Below are positions 23,901 through 36,844 of a stretch of 64,000 bases of DNA, piece after piece. The notes under the pieces are model-generated. The model saw only the letters and a list, made by a program, of their open reading frames with translations, did not search any database and was not told where the DNA came from. Position numbers and translations under genes: made by a program. The DNA is from Athripsodes cinereus (Eukaryota; Arthropoda; Insecta; Trichoptera; Leptoceridae). Position 1 is the first letter of the stretch. Each line of letters begins with the position of its first letter. The stretch is from NCBI GenBank assembly GCA_947579605.1, contig OX388307.1:20313237-20377236 (forward strand). The letters are read 5' to 3'.

Positions 23901-25259
23901 TCGAATAAATCAATAGTAGAATAAAACACTTGTTTTATTTATTTCGATATGGAATTCTACTACCTAAACACCGACACAGTGAATAAGTTATCGTTGTACT
24001 AAATATAATATATTTCATTTCACAAATTCAAATTGAAAAATGTTTTACTTTCTGTTGACGAATATTCCATAAACAATATTAGCTCTATGTTTTGTTATTA
24101 TTTATTATATTCACCTTTTATAACCTCTATACTAGTTTACACAAACATTACACACTCTTAACTCACAAGCATGGAATAGTTGGTCTTCTACGAAATGTGT
24201 CTGGCTTAATCAGTTATTACTCGTAGAGATAAACGTTATTCTGAGCTAGTGTCTAATCAAAGTTATTCCCTATTACTAAATAGTTTTTTGTTTATTATTA
24301 GCATAGAACAATAAATGCTTCCATTAAAAAATCAAAATTAACTTTATCAAACAAATATTATGTTGCTGAAAAATTTGATTTTTCGGTATAATATTGTAGG
24401 TGCGTTCACAATGGAATTGTTTTGTAAGTAAGTCATGCTTAGTAAACTATAGTTGAATTTACTTTTTTTGTGACCACGGGTGACAAAAGTACACGCATAC
24501 AAACTGGCAGGTATATTTTATGCTTCCTTCCAAAGGTTGAAACACTGAAACATTAAACGTTTTTGATAATATTTCAAACTCACTGTCAAAAGTAAAAATA
24601 TAAAAGATGTATAAACTGACCCACATATGTCTACATGGAACACTATTCTCCTATGGAGAAGTTATCCACCTCTTTATTTTGTCATATATGAAATAGGTAT
24701 ATTAAATTATATTTATCTTATACAGGGACCTCATTATGTCATTAACGTACAACGTCTTGTGAAATATGTAATCAATAATGAAACTTCGGTCATGTGATTA
24801 TCTCTGTATATCTAAAACGATATTAAGGTTAATTGTAAGTAACTTAAAAAAAATATTGTCAAACGTTATATGAAGGAAGCAATTCCCACTACTTATCCCT
24901 GAAAATTTCAAGAACACGATTTTTCATGTCATTCAGTCAGTCGTGGATTCGAAATCAACCTTTATTTGGTCTCCCTCTGCAAATCCCACTCGTATAATGA
25001 ATATTCCCTTGATGCATCATCGATCGAAAATCTCACAACGAGGACGACACACTCATATACACAACATATGCTAAGTGTTTTTCAGTGTCACTATTTCTTT
25101 TAAGGCTCTCGTAATCATGATGAAGAATGTTAACAATTTGCCCAAACTCTTGGGTTTGAGTTTGGGCAAAAATTTTTGGGTGCTTTTGGGTGCTTAAATT
25201 AAAGTATACAAATTAATCTGAATAAAGATATTTATCACTGTTATAATTATACTTTCGGT

Positions 25260-25680
25260 CACCAGAACAATTAACAGAGAGAACAAACACTGCCACATTA
25301 CTTTACTACTAAAAGATCTTCACTGGCTGAGAGTTGAGATTAAATTGAGAAAGAAAGTAGAGTTTAATTTGTGTCTCACGGTCCACAAAACCCTAAGCGG
25401 CATGACACCCACATGTCTCACTTAACTCAATTCCGTTGATGAAACTCCGAGGCGACCACTGCATTCAGCTTTTATTGCTGTCAATAAAATTGTGAAACGT
25501 AATGAGGCAAACACCTCAATATTTGCAGAAAATAGCATTAGAGCCGTCACGTCAACTGCCTAGTTCAGATTGCCCGCAGACTTGAGAGAGAGAATCAGTG
25601 TACCACAACATTTAGGAGCAAATTGAAAACGCTACTGCTTAGGAGAAGTCACGGTGACAAATATAAACTGTCCATATTGT
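25260..25680 (+). pseudogene. LINE reverse transcriptase C-terminal fragment
   Basis: The plus-strand frames read LLLKDLHWLRVEIKLRKKVE, FNLCLTVHKTLSGMTPTCLT, then RPLHSAFIAVNKIVK, and further on FRLPADLRERISVPQ. This matches the C-terminal pattern of CR1-like LINEs (a K.LHWL motif, and L...LR shortly before the end). It is interrupted by stops and shifts. Confidence 0.6.
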
Positions 25681-25848
25681 CATTATCTTTTCTAAGCTTT
25701 AGATAAAAAATAACTTGGTTAGATTGAGTTGCATGTATGTATTTTCTATTATTATAAGATTAAAGACGCCAAATATACAAATAAGTTTAACCATTTATTT
25801 TCAATCTCTGCCATCGTAATATTTCCTAGAAACATATTATTACACTTT

Positions 25849-26281
25849 CATGCTTGTCTAAAGTGCGGCCCAAAACACTTTGAGATGCGGCCCAAACGCA
25901 AATTATGAAAATATTTAAATTTGCTTATTTCTACTAAAAAAATTAATGTTTGAAATATTTTTCATTTCTGCAATGTTTTTCATCGATTTGCTTGTTCAAC
26001 AAAAGCAAATCCATCCATCACATTAATTTTATATAGGTATATAGGTATGTATAATACCTATATACATTTTTATACATATGTTCATTAATAATTTTGTACA
26101 TATATATCTAATTCAAATAAAATAAATATAATAAAAAGAAGTTATTTTATCTTAATAGAACTACATAATATAGGTATATAGTTAATTTTATTTCCATTTG
26201 TTGAAAAAATATTAATGTGCGGCCCAGCATATTTTTTTTTTGCAATGTGGCCCTCGTATGGTCAAAGTTTAGACACCCATG
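25849..26281. mobile_element. hAT-like non-autonomous remnant
   Basis: One end reads CATGCTTGTCTAAAGTGCGG CCC, and the other in reverse complement reads CATGGGTGTCTAAACTTTGA. Both are followed by GCGGCCC/GGGCCGC blocks (25865, 25890, 26219). This is the usual look of hAT MITE ends. The 8-bp flanks do not match, so the exact ends or the class could be off. The interior is plain AT-rich DNA. Confidence 0.45.
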
Positions 26282-27340
26282 CTTTAGACCAAAACGAAAA
26301 ATAATGTTAATGTAGGTAGGTACTATGTATTTCCTTTTCCTTTTGCCAAAGTAATGAGATTATACAAACATTACACAGGCCCTGCTTCTAATACTAATAA
26401 TATCTTAGTTACTTATAATGTTATAAAAGAATTTTGGGATATGAAATGAAATAATATTTTCTGAAAATGAGATAAATATTTTCCATCAATTACCTACATA
26501 AGAAAGAAATATGAAATAAATGTAAGACACCGTATGTCAAAATCTCAGACTGAGTGTTATTTCTTGGTGTGAGAACATACTTGTATTTCCGCATTAAAGG
26601 GAGTGTGGATCATTAAAAGCTTAAGAAACAGCGATCTATAATAAAACAGTTCAGTTGTCCCACATTCTACAATACGGTATATTAGTAGGTACATAGTGCT
26701 GCCTTCGAATAGAAACGGTCATGACAAATTAACAATGTTAACACTGGTAATAATAATTTATGTACGTACGTACGTACCTAGTAGTCCCAACTCAAAATTC
26801 TCCACAAAATTATAATAATAACCGAATTACGCAACCTTAATTTGAATTGTGTAATGTTGGATTTACCACTTACAGTGGTTCCTATGAGTACCTACATGCC
26901 AATTTATATGATGTACTAATTGGTTTACATCTTATTGTAATTTCTATATGTACTAGTTATTATTATAGAATTAATAATACTACATAATATGTTATCAAGG
27001 TTTATATAATTCAAAACCAAAAGTAAAGCACTGAATGCGGAAGTAAACAGTTTATACAAATTTAAACAATACAATCTTACTATATGTATTTATTGATTAA
27101 CATAGAGTAAGAACTCTGACTTGCCGTGTGGTTATAGTAAAAGTTATTTGTATTTACGCTATTTTCATCGGATTTGATGCAAGGTAAAAAGCGTTGTGCG
27201 TGTGTCATAAAAAAGTATAATATATTTAACAAACGAACCTCTACTATTGACGGTTATCTTTTTGTTTTGGGATACATGTATTAATTTTTTCTATGAGAAT
27301 GAATCCATTGTTTAAGTTTATCAATTTATTCAATGCTTAC

Positions 27341-27545
27341 CGTAATATGACTGTGCCATCTTCGGTGATGTCCAAGTCAGGTGGTGGAGCGAGACTAGTT
27401 CTTGGTGAAGTTTTTTGAGCGCTGCCCCTTCTGGAGTCACCACTTGGAGATATGCCGACACCACTCACGAGAGAGCATCGTGGAGTGAGCCGGAGACCAC
27501 TAGAACGTCTGGAGCCGCATGCCGACGAGGCTTGGAGTAAACCGT
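27341..27545 (-). CDS. Host gene, coding exon 3 (residues 89-157)
   Basis: The acceptor CTTTTTCCCAG and a CGGTAAG donor bound a 205-bp exon entering in phase 1 and leaving in phase 2. The product is Ser/Arg/Pro-rich (SRRSSGLRLTPR, SGDSRRGSAQKTSPRTS) and ends in an acidic-to-hydrophobic stretch PPPDLDITEDGTVILR (residues 142-157). The RRSS and SRRGS sites resemble basophilic kinase targets. The other two frames contain stops, so the exon is assigned by splice logic as well as by openness. A decayed LINE end lies about 120 bp away in the adjoining intron. Confidence 0.8.
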
Positions 27546-27669
27546 CTGGGAAAAAGAAATGAAATGGTAAGTGTCATAAATATAAAGTTTTATAAAGAAA
27601 TATAAAATTCGTATGAACTATATGAAATGTGTATTATGGACAATAATTATGATGTTTATTCATATTAAG

Positions 27670-27870
27670 CGCATATTGTTTTCTTCTTTCTGGCACTGTC
27701 CCAACTTATTGCCGCTGAAGGCTGTTGTGGTCGGCTCTCTTCATTCTAAAGTTGTATATTCTTCTGTACCGTATGTCATCTTCATCCAGGCCATTTCTTA
27801 ACAGGATCCTATTGCATTGTGTCATCCAGGTATTCTTTGGTCATCCTCTTGATGGATGTCGAGGGATACG
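27670..27870 (-). pseudogene. LINE C-terminus fragment beside exon 3
   Basis: On the minus strand: PKNTWMTQCNRILLRNGLDE, DDIRYRRIYNFRMKRADHNS. It ends shortly after, with one stop inside. The R.PK.TW and ILLRNGLDEDD motifs are typical of the C-terminus of R1-like insect LINEs. It lies only about 120 bp upstream of the exon 3 acceptor and has no overlap with coding sequence. Confidence 0.7.
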
Positions 27871-28728
27871 CATATTATATATATGTAATTTTAACAACAA
27901 CAAAGAGAAGTTTAAGACAAATAGTATCTAAAATAAAACAAAAAAATATCTACTATTATCACACATGTCTTTTCAAATTATATCTCTGTACTCTTACTAC
28001 ATAATATCGTGACAACACCAACAAAAATTCGTAAATTATGGTGTTAAATTTTCACAAAAGACTAATTCACAATGATAAATTGCGCACTGATTGTTTTTTT
28101 TCTAAAAAAATATCATCTCTGTCAGTTACGAGTTCCGGAAAAAAATTACTTTTAAAGTCACCTTTTGATGAGTTGTCACTTTTTGTACGTCATCACAAGA
28201 TTAAGTAGAAAGTATGCATTTTAAATTAAAGTCATTAAAACTGAGATTATTTTCAATAATCACTTTATCGCTATCAACCAATTAAGATGTCAAGTTAAAT
28301 GTTATAATTGCTTTCGATAGAATCATCTAAATTTCATGTTTGACTGCGAAATATCAGCTTTAAATGGCGTGTAGTAGTAGGTACATAGGTAGCTTTTACA
28401 CAAGAATATCTACCAACCTCTGCGTTGTAAGAAGTATCTTTCCATGGAAAGGATCAATATCCAATTAAGTGAATGGCTGTTTTATTTTACTCATTCTCTA
28501 TAATGTTCATCATCTTTTTGAACTTGTTATCTAAAATGTTTTTATCTTAAATAAAATAGCCGTTGTATTTATAAAATAAAGTGCCTTAAATTATAAAAAG
28601 GATAGAGAAAACGTATCTACTGTTGAAATTATTGACTCATCTAAATACAAAACGTTATAAAATATGAATTGAATCCAAAAGTAAAATGCTGTTCACACAT
28701 TTTAATGACAATTATGATCACACTTAAC

Positions 28729-28787
28729 GGACCACGGACCCCTTGTTCACGAGGCCGAGACTCGTACCTCCAGGTTACCAACGAATG
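28729..28787 (-). mobile_element. SINE head fragment, copy 2
   Basis: The plus strand reads ACCACGGACCCCTTGTTCAC, GAGGCCGAGACTCGTACC, and TCCAGGTTACCAACGAA, the reverse complement of the first 60 bp of the SINE at 22450. The body is missing. Confidence 0.65.
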
Positions 28788-29104
28788 CTTCTTACGACAT
28801 TCGCAGCATTCTGGAGTCATTGTCATAAAAACGGTTATTGACTACTTTACTTATATTTGAAATAGTTTTTAACTCATGAGATGAAATAAAGACTTTGTTA
28901 TTTCTCTGTAAAATAAAATGAAACAATATTTAAAGTCCTTATTTCAGGTCTTTTATATGTTAAGAATGAATCTAACAGAAAACATTTTCACCCAACAACT
29001 GTCAACCGTCAAAAAAAATACCAAAGACAAACTTAAGAAAAACACTCGATGGAGAAATGCGGTTTTCTTCACAATAAATGTACCTATACATAATTTAATT
29101 AATG

Positions 29105-29111
29105 GGACAAA

Positions 29112-29142
<31 letters not shown>

Positions 29143-29265
29143 AAACTTCATTGCACAAAAAAAACAACATATGAAAATATTCAATCTAACTATACAAAAA
29201 AAATTGTGTAATGGGCGAGTTTATCGCAGAAGCGCGACATCTTCCAACTAACCCATACAGATTAT
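29105..29265 (-). repeat. Repeat E, copy 2
   Basis: Reverse-complement copy of 10190-10340: the core GTTAGTTGGAAGATGTCGCG and CTTCTGCGATAAACTCGCCC at the right, and an (ATT)n tail at 29118-29138. It has the same core-to-tail spacing, within about 15 bp, as copy 1. Confidence 0.65.
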
Positions 29266-32200
29266 ACCCAATATCATAACAGATTAATATTTTCTATATC
29301 TACTTTGAGTTACAACAAAAAAGTAGTGTATGTTTATTCGTATTTTTAATGTCAATGTACCTATGTTCAATGTTTATATTAACTTTGAATAGAAGTCTCC
29401 AAAAGCTGTCGTTAACATCTTACAAATTTCTGACAATGTCGTTAGCTCTTTGATACTATAATTAGAACTAGTTTCACTACTGTATAACTACATACGCTTT
29501 CTATATTGAACTCTATTATCAGTTTAGTAAACATTATGTAGTTTCAATATAGACTGTCATGTAAATGGGCTGTCTCTTGAGCCTCAACTTGTTATAAATT
29601 AACAATATCAGCACGAAATTACTTCACTTACCTTCAGCTTCCTGGAAACTAAATTATATCCAAGATCATTTTAGATCTTAAGTCATTTATAGTTGTACAA
29701 CATAATTTAATTCAAAATATCTGCAAATTTGCATTTTGCTAAGGATAAGTGTAAGCTTACACGTTTTATATAATATCTGTCATACTTTGTTTTTTAGACT
29801 GGCCCTAATCCGAATTCTAAGAACCTTTGTCACGATTTAAATCCGACCATATTAATTACCTATTATCCTCTACTTTTTATTAAAATGTCTTGCCATTAGA
29901 CACCTGATCCATTTTAAAATTCCTTTCTCAAACAACTATGTTATTTTATCTTAAAGTATAAAAAACACGATTTTCAGTACTGAAGAACATTGGCAAAGTT
30001 TTGTGAAATACGTAAAAATATATCTGTCAAAATTTATATAAAAATTCAAACTTATTCAAATGGAAGTATTGCATCATATAAAAACACAAGTACCTACTGA
30101 TTCCATCAAAATTTGCACGAAAATGGAAGCTTCTACCGACTCCATAGTAATTTCTACTTGAAAAATCAATATTTACTACGATATCACTTCGATTATAAAC
30201 CCTATTTCAAAGGAGATATGAGAATCTATGTCAATAGTGGGCTTGAAAAATCTCATTAAAAATAATAACGAATTCATAATTATATTTCCAGTCGTTTTCA
30301 TTCGTACTCAGTTATTTTTATTCCTTTTATATCAAAGATTTTGACTTTCCCAGAATGCGTGGTTTGTTTTATTGCCATAAATTTCCAAATAAAAAAATAA
30401 TACATTGCAATACACATTATAATTTTCCGTGTCATAAATCTCGACAGTAGAAGGTTGTAAATCTCGAGTGAGTACAGGTTGAGAAATACCCTTAGCAGTA
30501 TCTCAAGTCGTAAAATGTAGAAAAAGATGTAGGTAATTGTTTTGAAAAATTCATCCACTGATTATGGCTTTCCCACTTCTTAAACATTTTTCAAGTTTAT
30601 TTGATGATGAATAATTAATCACGCTCTGCATCTAAAAAGAAAGGAGAGAATGAAAAATTAGACAGAAAAATTACTAAGTAATTCTCTTACTCAACTGACT
30701 TGTTATACAACCAGTCCGAAATTATATAAGAAAAAAAAATATTCAACTTGATAGTGGTATGTAACTCAACATAAACAATTAAAATGTTCAATAATAGTTG
30801 GTCAAAAAGTTGTTGAACGTTTGAAATACAGCGGCAAGTGATAGCTCAAATGGTAAAACTCACTCTGAATGTAAACATTTTGTTCGTTCACAATTTTTTT
30901 AACCAAAATAAGAATCAGTAGTTACCTACATAATTATTACAGATAGTTTAATATTAATACAAAGTTTCGACAAAAAGAAACCAGATTGATTCACCAGTTT
31001 TAAATTAATTTACCACAAAATACGAAATTACTTAAAAAAGCTTTTAACTTTTCTACTATATAATTTAAAAACCAATGACACGTGAGAGAGTCATTGAACT
31101 AAGATATTATCATTAATGTTTCAAGTGGCACTAGTTTCTCGACATTTTAATAAAAAGCAAGATTGATTTATGACACGGACAAGGTATAGATATACATACT
31201 CGTATTGCTTCGACTCAGGTTATGTGTACTAAGTAGATATATAGCTATAATAATAATATGTATGTTGTATATAGTTACTTGAGGGTGAGTTGCACGATGA
31301 GTTGTAGGTATCAAACATCTTGACCTAATTTGGTATGTTCCTCCTGCAAATGGCATACAAATTTATCTACCTAAGCACATTGACATCATGTCCCATTTGA
31401 ATGAATTCAAATTTTGTTAGGGAAAAGTTAATGACAACGATCTATTTATTCCATCACGGCATATCCTAGTGTTATATAACCCAGCATAATAACACTAACC
31501 GCGTGTAGTGCCAATAAAAAAAAATAAAACATTTACGATCCATCACGGAACGTCCCATCCCTGTATTGTTGTTATAGATGTTAAATGTTTTGATCGTGAA
31601 GTTTTACAAACTACTCCCTTTTACAGGGCACTCGAAAACTTACAGAAAAGACTAAGAGGACCTATATTGCTTACACGGAATCCCATAAAGTTTTTAATCA
31701 TTTTAAATAATTTCATGCTCACACGTAGTAAATTTGAGTACATACTCTCACGGCGTACCCCACAAGTGAGGTAGCCAGCAGACAAACCGCATGCAATAAC
31801 CATGTAAGTTATCCTCTCAATGTCAACAAAAAATCATGTCTATCAACATGGGAGGGCTATACAATTGAATCAAAACAAATTATAAAATGTACATAACATC
31901 TATCTAACTCATGTAATAATAACATGAATAAGACAGATTTAGCAAAAGCACGTAGCGAAAATAATGAAATTAATTTATCACATTTGATGTGTATCATTCA
32001 TCAATAAGTTATAATAATTATTATATTTTAATGATCACATGAGATTATAATTTGACACAAAACTTCAATTCATGACTGGCTGGTTCTATAAATTTTATAA
32101 TAAATATTTGAGTTTATTTGTTAGTATGCATTTTCGAATGTTTTTTTTATAAATGTACAATCCTACTGTGATTAATAAATGCTTTTAATGAAAATTTGCA

Positions 32201-33854
32201 TCCTTTGATCGTACTGTTGGGTAATTAAATTGTAGGTATCTTATTTATTAAAGAGATTTCACCTATAATGTGAAGTCGTTCTCTTCAAAATTGTGAAATT
32301 TCGAATAGAAATTTGTACTTTTCAAAAACGTTCATATCAGGTTGCTCATATTAAAAAAAAAATCGTTTTTTCAAAATCAGAAAACTATTATTTTTTCATT
32401 GCTCCTGATTAGTGCTGTCTTATATTTCCTGGCAAAGAAAATCTGTCCCTTTCTATTGTAAGGTTTCGGTAGTCTGTAATTGTAAACTGCATATACGTCA
32501 TTCAACCTCTTAAATTCAGCGATGAGGTACAGAATCCATCCTGAATGTATTATTTTTATGACATAGTGAGGAAGACGTATATTCATTACGTTTAGTCAGT
32601 CTACTGACTACCTACTTCACTTGAGGAATATTTTATTCTTATTTATTTCAATTTTCTTAGGATACCTACACAGATTTTACGAGTATGTTATAGATATACA
32701 AAGATATATTATTTCCTGTGTGAAGCCGAGTTTACCGAGATGAGTTATAATTATTATAATTAAATTACCTTATATAGAGCATCATAAGAGATTTCAAATA
32801 AATACTCGTGTTAGATATTCTAGTCATGCCTGTCGTAGTTGCACGTAACAAAATTTAATAAAACTTTAACGATCTTAGTTATAAACAAACTTTTATAGTT
32901 AAACATCAGCATAAATTTAACTTCACATATAAAACACAGCATTGCATCGTAAGAAAGGTGGATTAACGAATATTCTGCTTGTAAGCACATTATTATATAT
33001 CTGCCTACTTATCTACTCGAGATTATAAACGTTTTTTGCGTTTAAGACAAGTTATAATGATACTTCATATGACATGATATTATAAAAGTCAAAATAAATA
33101 ATATTTCGGGGTAAGTTACAGTATGTTTTCTTCATGCGATTGTACATGTCTAATATTTGTATTGGACTAAGCCAGTGTGGCACGACTTACCTACTATAAA
33201 TTTATTTGTAATAACAAGGACATGATAAAGACAATATAATTTAACAAAGGATGTTAGCCTATGCTCAAAAAGACTGTAAATATATATGTAAATATTTGCT
33301 CTAGTACTGGTTTAGACTACTACGTATTTGGACAACATTAATGAATTGACGCTGTAGTTTGAGACACGGCTACTCAAATCTTTTAATTGTAACTCTTTTA
33401 AAACAATTTACATTATAATATCAAAAAACATAAAAAAACACGATTTATTTACAGACTAAAAACATTCAAACTGAAACCCTAGGAAAATCGCCCACATAAT
33501 CAAAAAAGGGAAATTAGTGTAAACAATCAAAAAAATTTAATAAGTCAATTAAGAATGAATAAAAATTATAAGGCTTCAGTATTCCATTTTCTGACAAAAG
33601 GATTCAGGGGTTCATGAGTTGTTGTTCTAGCCGCCATCTAAATAGTTTTTCATGTATAGTAATCTTTTTAAATAACTATTTTTGACATGTACGAGTACTT
33701 ACACAATATGTGGCAAATTGGACAACAGGTTTATAAAATTTATTTGGGTTGCATTTTTCTTCATTTACTTTAAAATAATGAAACATAGTGAGTAATTTGA
33801 GATACTTTATATAGCAGGGATAATATAAAATGTTAAGAAGCAAGAAGGTGTCAC

Positions 33855-34045
33855 AAAACTACTTCTAGTGAGTAGAGGAAAAACTGTTAGTTTCGCATTT
33901 ATTATATTCATTCTTGAGATGTGAGAACTTAAATTAGGTAAGTTTGTGAAACTACTTCTAGTGAGTAGAGGAAAAACTGTTAGTTTCGCATTTATTATAT
34001 TCATTCTTGAGATGTGAGAACTTAAATTAGGTAAGTATGTGAAAC
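33855..34045. repeat. 93-bp tandem duplication
   Basis: ACTACTTCTAGTGAGTAGAG starts a unit that is repeated 93 bp later (33861 and 33954) with almost no change. A partial third start (GTGAAACTT) follows near 34040. The junction word AAATTAGGTAAGT occurs at both unit ends. Confidence 0.85.
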
Positions 34046-35051
34046 TTTAGACGGTTTGATAAAACCATCTTGCTCTTATTATTAAATATATAATCTCACC
34101 CTCAACTAGAATATTATACACTTTAAAATGAAAAAGATAATATTCAAAGAAAAAGGGTAATAATATGATGTGTGGAAAATTTCGTAAAAAATTCAATTAC
34201 GTTAACGTTTTCGTATTTTGATATTTACAACGGTAATATTATAAATTTATTGTTACTATCTAGTATATATTGAAATTCCTGATCTAAAAAGAAATCATTA
34301 CAAATTTTCAAATGTTCAGTATTTTTAAAACCTACGATGGATGGAATATTAATTATGTACCTACTTATCATTTATTTTCACTAAACATTACATTTACTCA
34401 ATAGAGTGATTGATGGTTTCCAAAAAAATTAAGAGGGTATTCTTAGCCTTTAGATAGAAAAAAATTACTTATTTTACTTATCTAAACTTAAATTCTAATT
34501 GGATATAGTGCGTTTAAGATGAAATTTGTTGCAAAACAAAAAGGGGAGACCTTTGTGAAGGATTCATAGAGAACAGCTGAAGAAGAAAAGGAATTCCAAT
34601 TCAAATATTTTCGTGACAATATAATAGAGAGACTTTCATTATATTGTAGAAAAGGACACATTATTTATGTTTTATTACCAACCCATCGCTTGCTTACTAT
34701 ATTTGCTATCCTTACATATGACAATTTTCTTAGTGGTATATAGTGGTGCTACCAGTAGTTCTATTTATCTACGTCGCATTGTACTGTAAACATGAGCGTA
34801 TAAAGTTTGTAAATAAGTTAATATAGGTATGTATATATATGTGCGTATGTCTAGAAACATTTAAATTTATTTCGTTCCCATTGAGAAAGTTGTTCTAGTC
34901 TGAATACGTGACATGATGTAATGTATGTATGAAGAATCAAGCTTACAAATAACATTTTGATATATAAATGAGAAACATACAAATTTAAACCCAAAAAAAC
35001 AATATTGAAACAAAAACACTAAAAACTATTTATCTATTGTATTGGTGTAAG

Positions 35052-35300
35052 CAGATTACGGTGGTACGGGCATGTGAGTAGAAGACCTCCCGAATACATA
35101 GGTAACAGGGCACAGTCATTGGTTGCCCCTGGTAGTAGATCCCGAGGAAGACCCAAGCGGAGGTGGCGCGAGGTTGTGAAGCAAGACATGAGAGACTGCG
35201 GAGCTTCCCCGGAGGACGCACAGAATAGAGCCGAGTGGCGGCGAAAGACAAAAATGGCAGACCCCACCATCATGTGGGATTAATAATTGCCCAGGGAGAG
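35052..35300 (+). pseudogene. LINE C-terminus with (GA)n tail
   Basis: The plus-strand frame reads RLRWYGHVSRRPPEYIGNRA, GSRSRGRPKRRWREVVKQDM, then RDCGASPEDAQNRAEWRRKT and KMADPTIMWD with stop. It then runs into a GA-rich tail at 35295. These are classic R1/RTE-like LINE end motifs (RWYGHV, GRPK.RW). No stop occurs in the 75 residues that remain. Confidence 0.8.
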
Positions 35301-35314
35301 AGAGAGATTGGTGT

Positions 35315-35505
35315 AGTGTAGTAGAATTCCATAACATAATAAAATTAATCTAGCGTTTCGTTCTACTACAGGTTAAATAAACAAGAAAGACATCTTTCGA
35401 TTTCTTATTATGACCTAAGAAGTCGAATGACATATTTTTCGTGTTTGTTTAATCTATACCTTGTAGAATGAAACGCTTGTTTTAATTTATCCATCTAAAC
35501 ACTAA
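35315..35505. mobile_element. Penelope-type terminal-repeat remnant
   Basis: The left part TAGTAGAATTCCATA, CGTTTCGTTCTACTACAGG, then GACATCTTTCG follows the order seen, as reverse complement, at the right end of the Penelope element (GTAGTAGAATTCCATA is shared exactly). The right part repeats it inverted (CTTGTAGAATGAAACGCTTG, then TTATCCATCTAAACAC). The two halves form a broad palindrome with no ORF between them. It appears to be two inverted termini of a second, diverged family, joined without an internal region. Confidence 0.6.
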
Positions 35506-35883
35506 GTTTTTTTACTTCTTTTTAAAAAGATGTATGTTGGTGTACCATTTATATCTGCGTAGATTACCTGCCTTGAGATACCATGTTCAATGTGACCACT
35601 AAGTCTGCTGACTCTCCCACTTAGGAAAATATTGTGAAAGCTGATAATAAACTTTTTTTCGTTTTTTGTGTCATAGTATTTTCATCAATTCCATTTGCTT
35701 AATTTTTTACAAACAAATTACACATGTAAGCAAATATAATATTTTATGCCACTGAAAATTTAGCAAATACCCTGACATAAATACAAGTATATACCAATAT
35801 GCATTAAACCTGTACCAGTCAGACGATAATTAAAAAAAAAGTATCTGAACCCATCCAAAATACAAAATGTCTATTTTCCTTAC

Positions 35884-36026
35884 CATTTCCAATTTTCGAC
35901 TCTAACTGAGCCTGAAGAATATTAAGACCAGGAACAACAATTGCTGGAAGGGTCCGAGATCTTAGGAGAGGTGCTGGTCTTGTAACTGCGACTCCAGAGT
36001 TAAGGGCTCCTTGGACCAAGAGAGCA
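35884..36026 (-). CDS. Host gene, coding exon 2 (residues 41-89)
   Basis: Flanked by a good acceptor (CTCTTTTCCAG) and a GGTAAG donor on the minus strand. It enters with one base to finish codon 41 and leaves in phase 1; 143 bp fits exactly. It encodes ALLVQGALNSGVAVTRPAP followed by a segment with SRTLPAIVVPGLNILQAQLE (about residues 64-83), the most motif-like and least repetitive part of the protein and the best probe for finding homologues. No known domain is recognised. An intron of about 15.4 kb precedes it and one of about 8.3 kb follows. Confidence 0.8.
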
Positions 36027-36844
36027 CTGGAAAAGAGATATTATGTGATTAAAATTTATAATGATTAGTTGGTTGACTAATTAACTTAATATAGAATAAA
36101 CGAATTTGGAGCGATAATGCAAATTTCTTCAACTTTGACAGCAAAACTTGGAATAAACAACACAACATAACATATTTATAGACAATTAATATAATATACC
36201 TGAGTTAGCAGTAAAATGGAGGTATTTAATTAATTTAATATTCCTCCAACACTTAATGCTCCATTCATTATGGAAAGAAATAAGTTTCATGAGGTGCCAC
36301 ACTTACGGAATGATAAATTGCTAAGACGATTTCTAATTGAAAAACTTTATCGTTAAAATGGTTTTAATTTGTCTAATCTTTTTAGAAGATTAATATCCCG
36401 TTAATCCCCGGTAAAGAAAAAGTTTTCTACTCTTTTATATTAGTTTTCCAGTGTCCTGTAAGAGGCGCAGATATTCGTAAAACATTACGATTAAGACATT
36501 TAACATCTTCAGTTCAGCGATGAGGTATACATACCTTCCTGAATGACTTCCCTTCTATTGGCACAGAGAGGTCAACTTGCATGTTTATTAAATTAATGCA
36601 CAGATTTGTTGGTATTTAAACTAAAGATATCCATTTTATTCAATTGAATTATTATAATTATTAAGAATCGAAAAAATATGCACGCACTACTACATACAAT
36701 GCGGGAGTGAAAAATCAAAACAAAATACAATTCAAATTTGTTCTTTATTCAAAACAACAAATAAATTCAAACAAACTACAATACAAACGTTTTCAGTAAT
36801 GAAAATGTAGGAAGGCAACTATCTGCAGAGGTACCTCCTTACTA

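Larger units (their letters stand above)
22794..23945 (+). mobile_element. Penelope-like element, truncated, inverted terminal repeats
   Basis: About 208 bp at 22794-23002 recurs in near-perfect reverse complement at 23738-23945 (shared blocks GAAATAAATAAAACAAGTGT, ATGAGAGAGACGTC, CAGTAACTAATTCTAAG). Between them is the GIY-YIG part of a Penelope ORF. Penelope-like elements are known for terminal repeats in either orientation and for 5' truncation. The reverse transcriptase is missing here. Only one or two differences separate the arms, so the copy is fairly young. Confidence 0.85.
11083..27340 (-). other. Intron between exons 3 and 4
   Basis: About 16.3 kb. It holds the mariner, several LINE ends, the 54-bp array, a MITE plus SINE, the Penelope-like element and a hAT-like remnant, each listed separately. 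In 11100-13770 I see nothing recognisable. In 15650-17520 I also see only AT-rich DNA. At 18078-18200 a fragment (GTCCGAGATGTCAAAATTCT and a TTGCGAAAATTTAAAGTGAT block) recurs near 37165-37275. In 18200-20640, 21310-22240, 23946-25250 and 26290-27340 I see no gene. The short ORFs here lack coding character. Confidence 0.45.
27546..35883 (-). other. Intron between exons 2 and 3
   Basis: About 8.3 kb. The recognised elements are LINE ends at 27670 and 35052, a SINE head at 28729, repeat E at 29105, a 93-bp duplication at 33855 and a Penelope-type terminal remnant at 35315. At 31590-31690 a TTTTACAGGGCACTCGAAAA block recurs from about 8110. At 32405-32600 lies another diverged repeat C fragment. 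In 29270-31500, 32600-33850 and 34050-35040 I see nothing but AT-rich sequence. Confidence 0.45.

Noticed and set aside
27670..27870. Possible extension of exon 3
   Set aside because: The sequence is a LINE end, lies beyond a good acceptor and contains a stop in the relevant frame.
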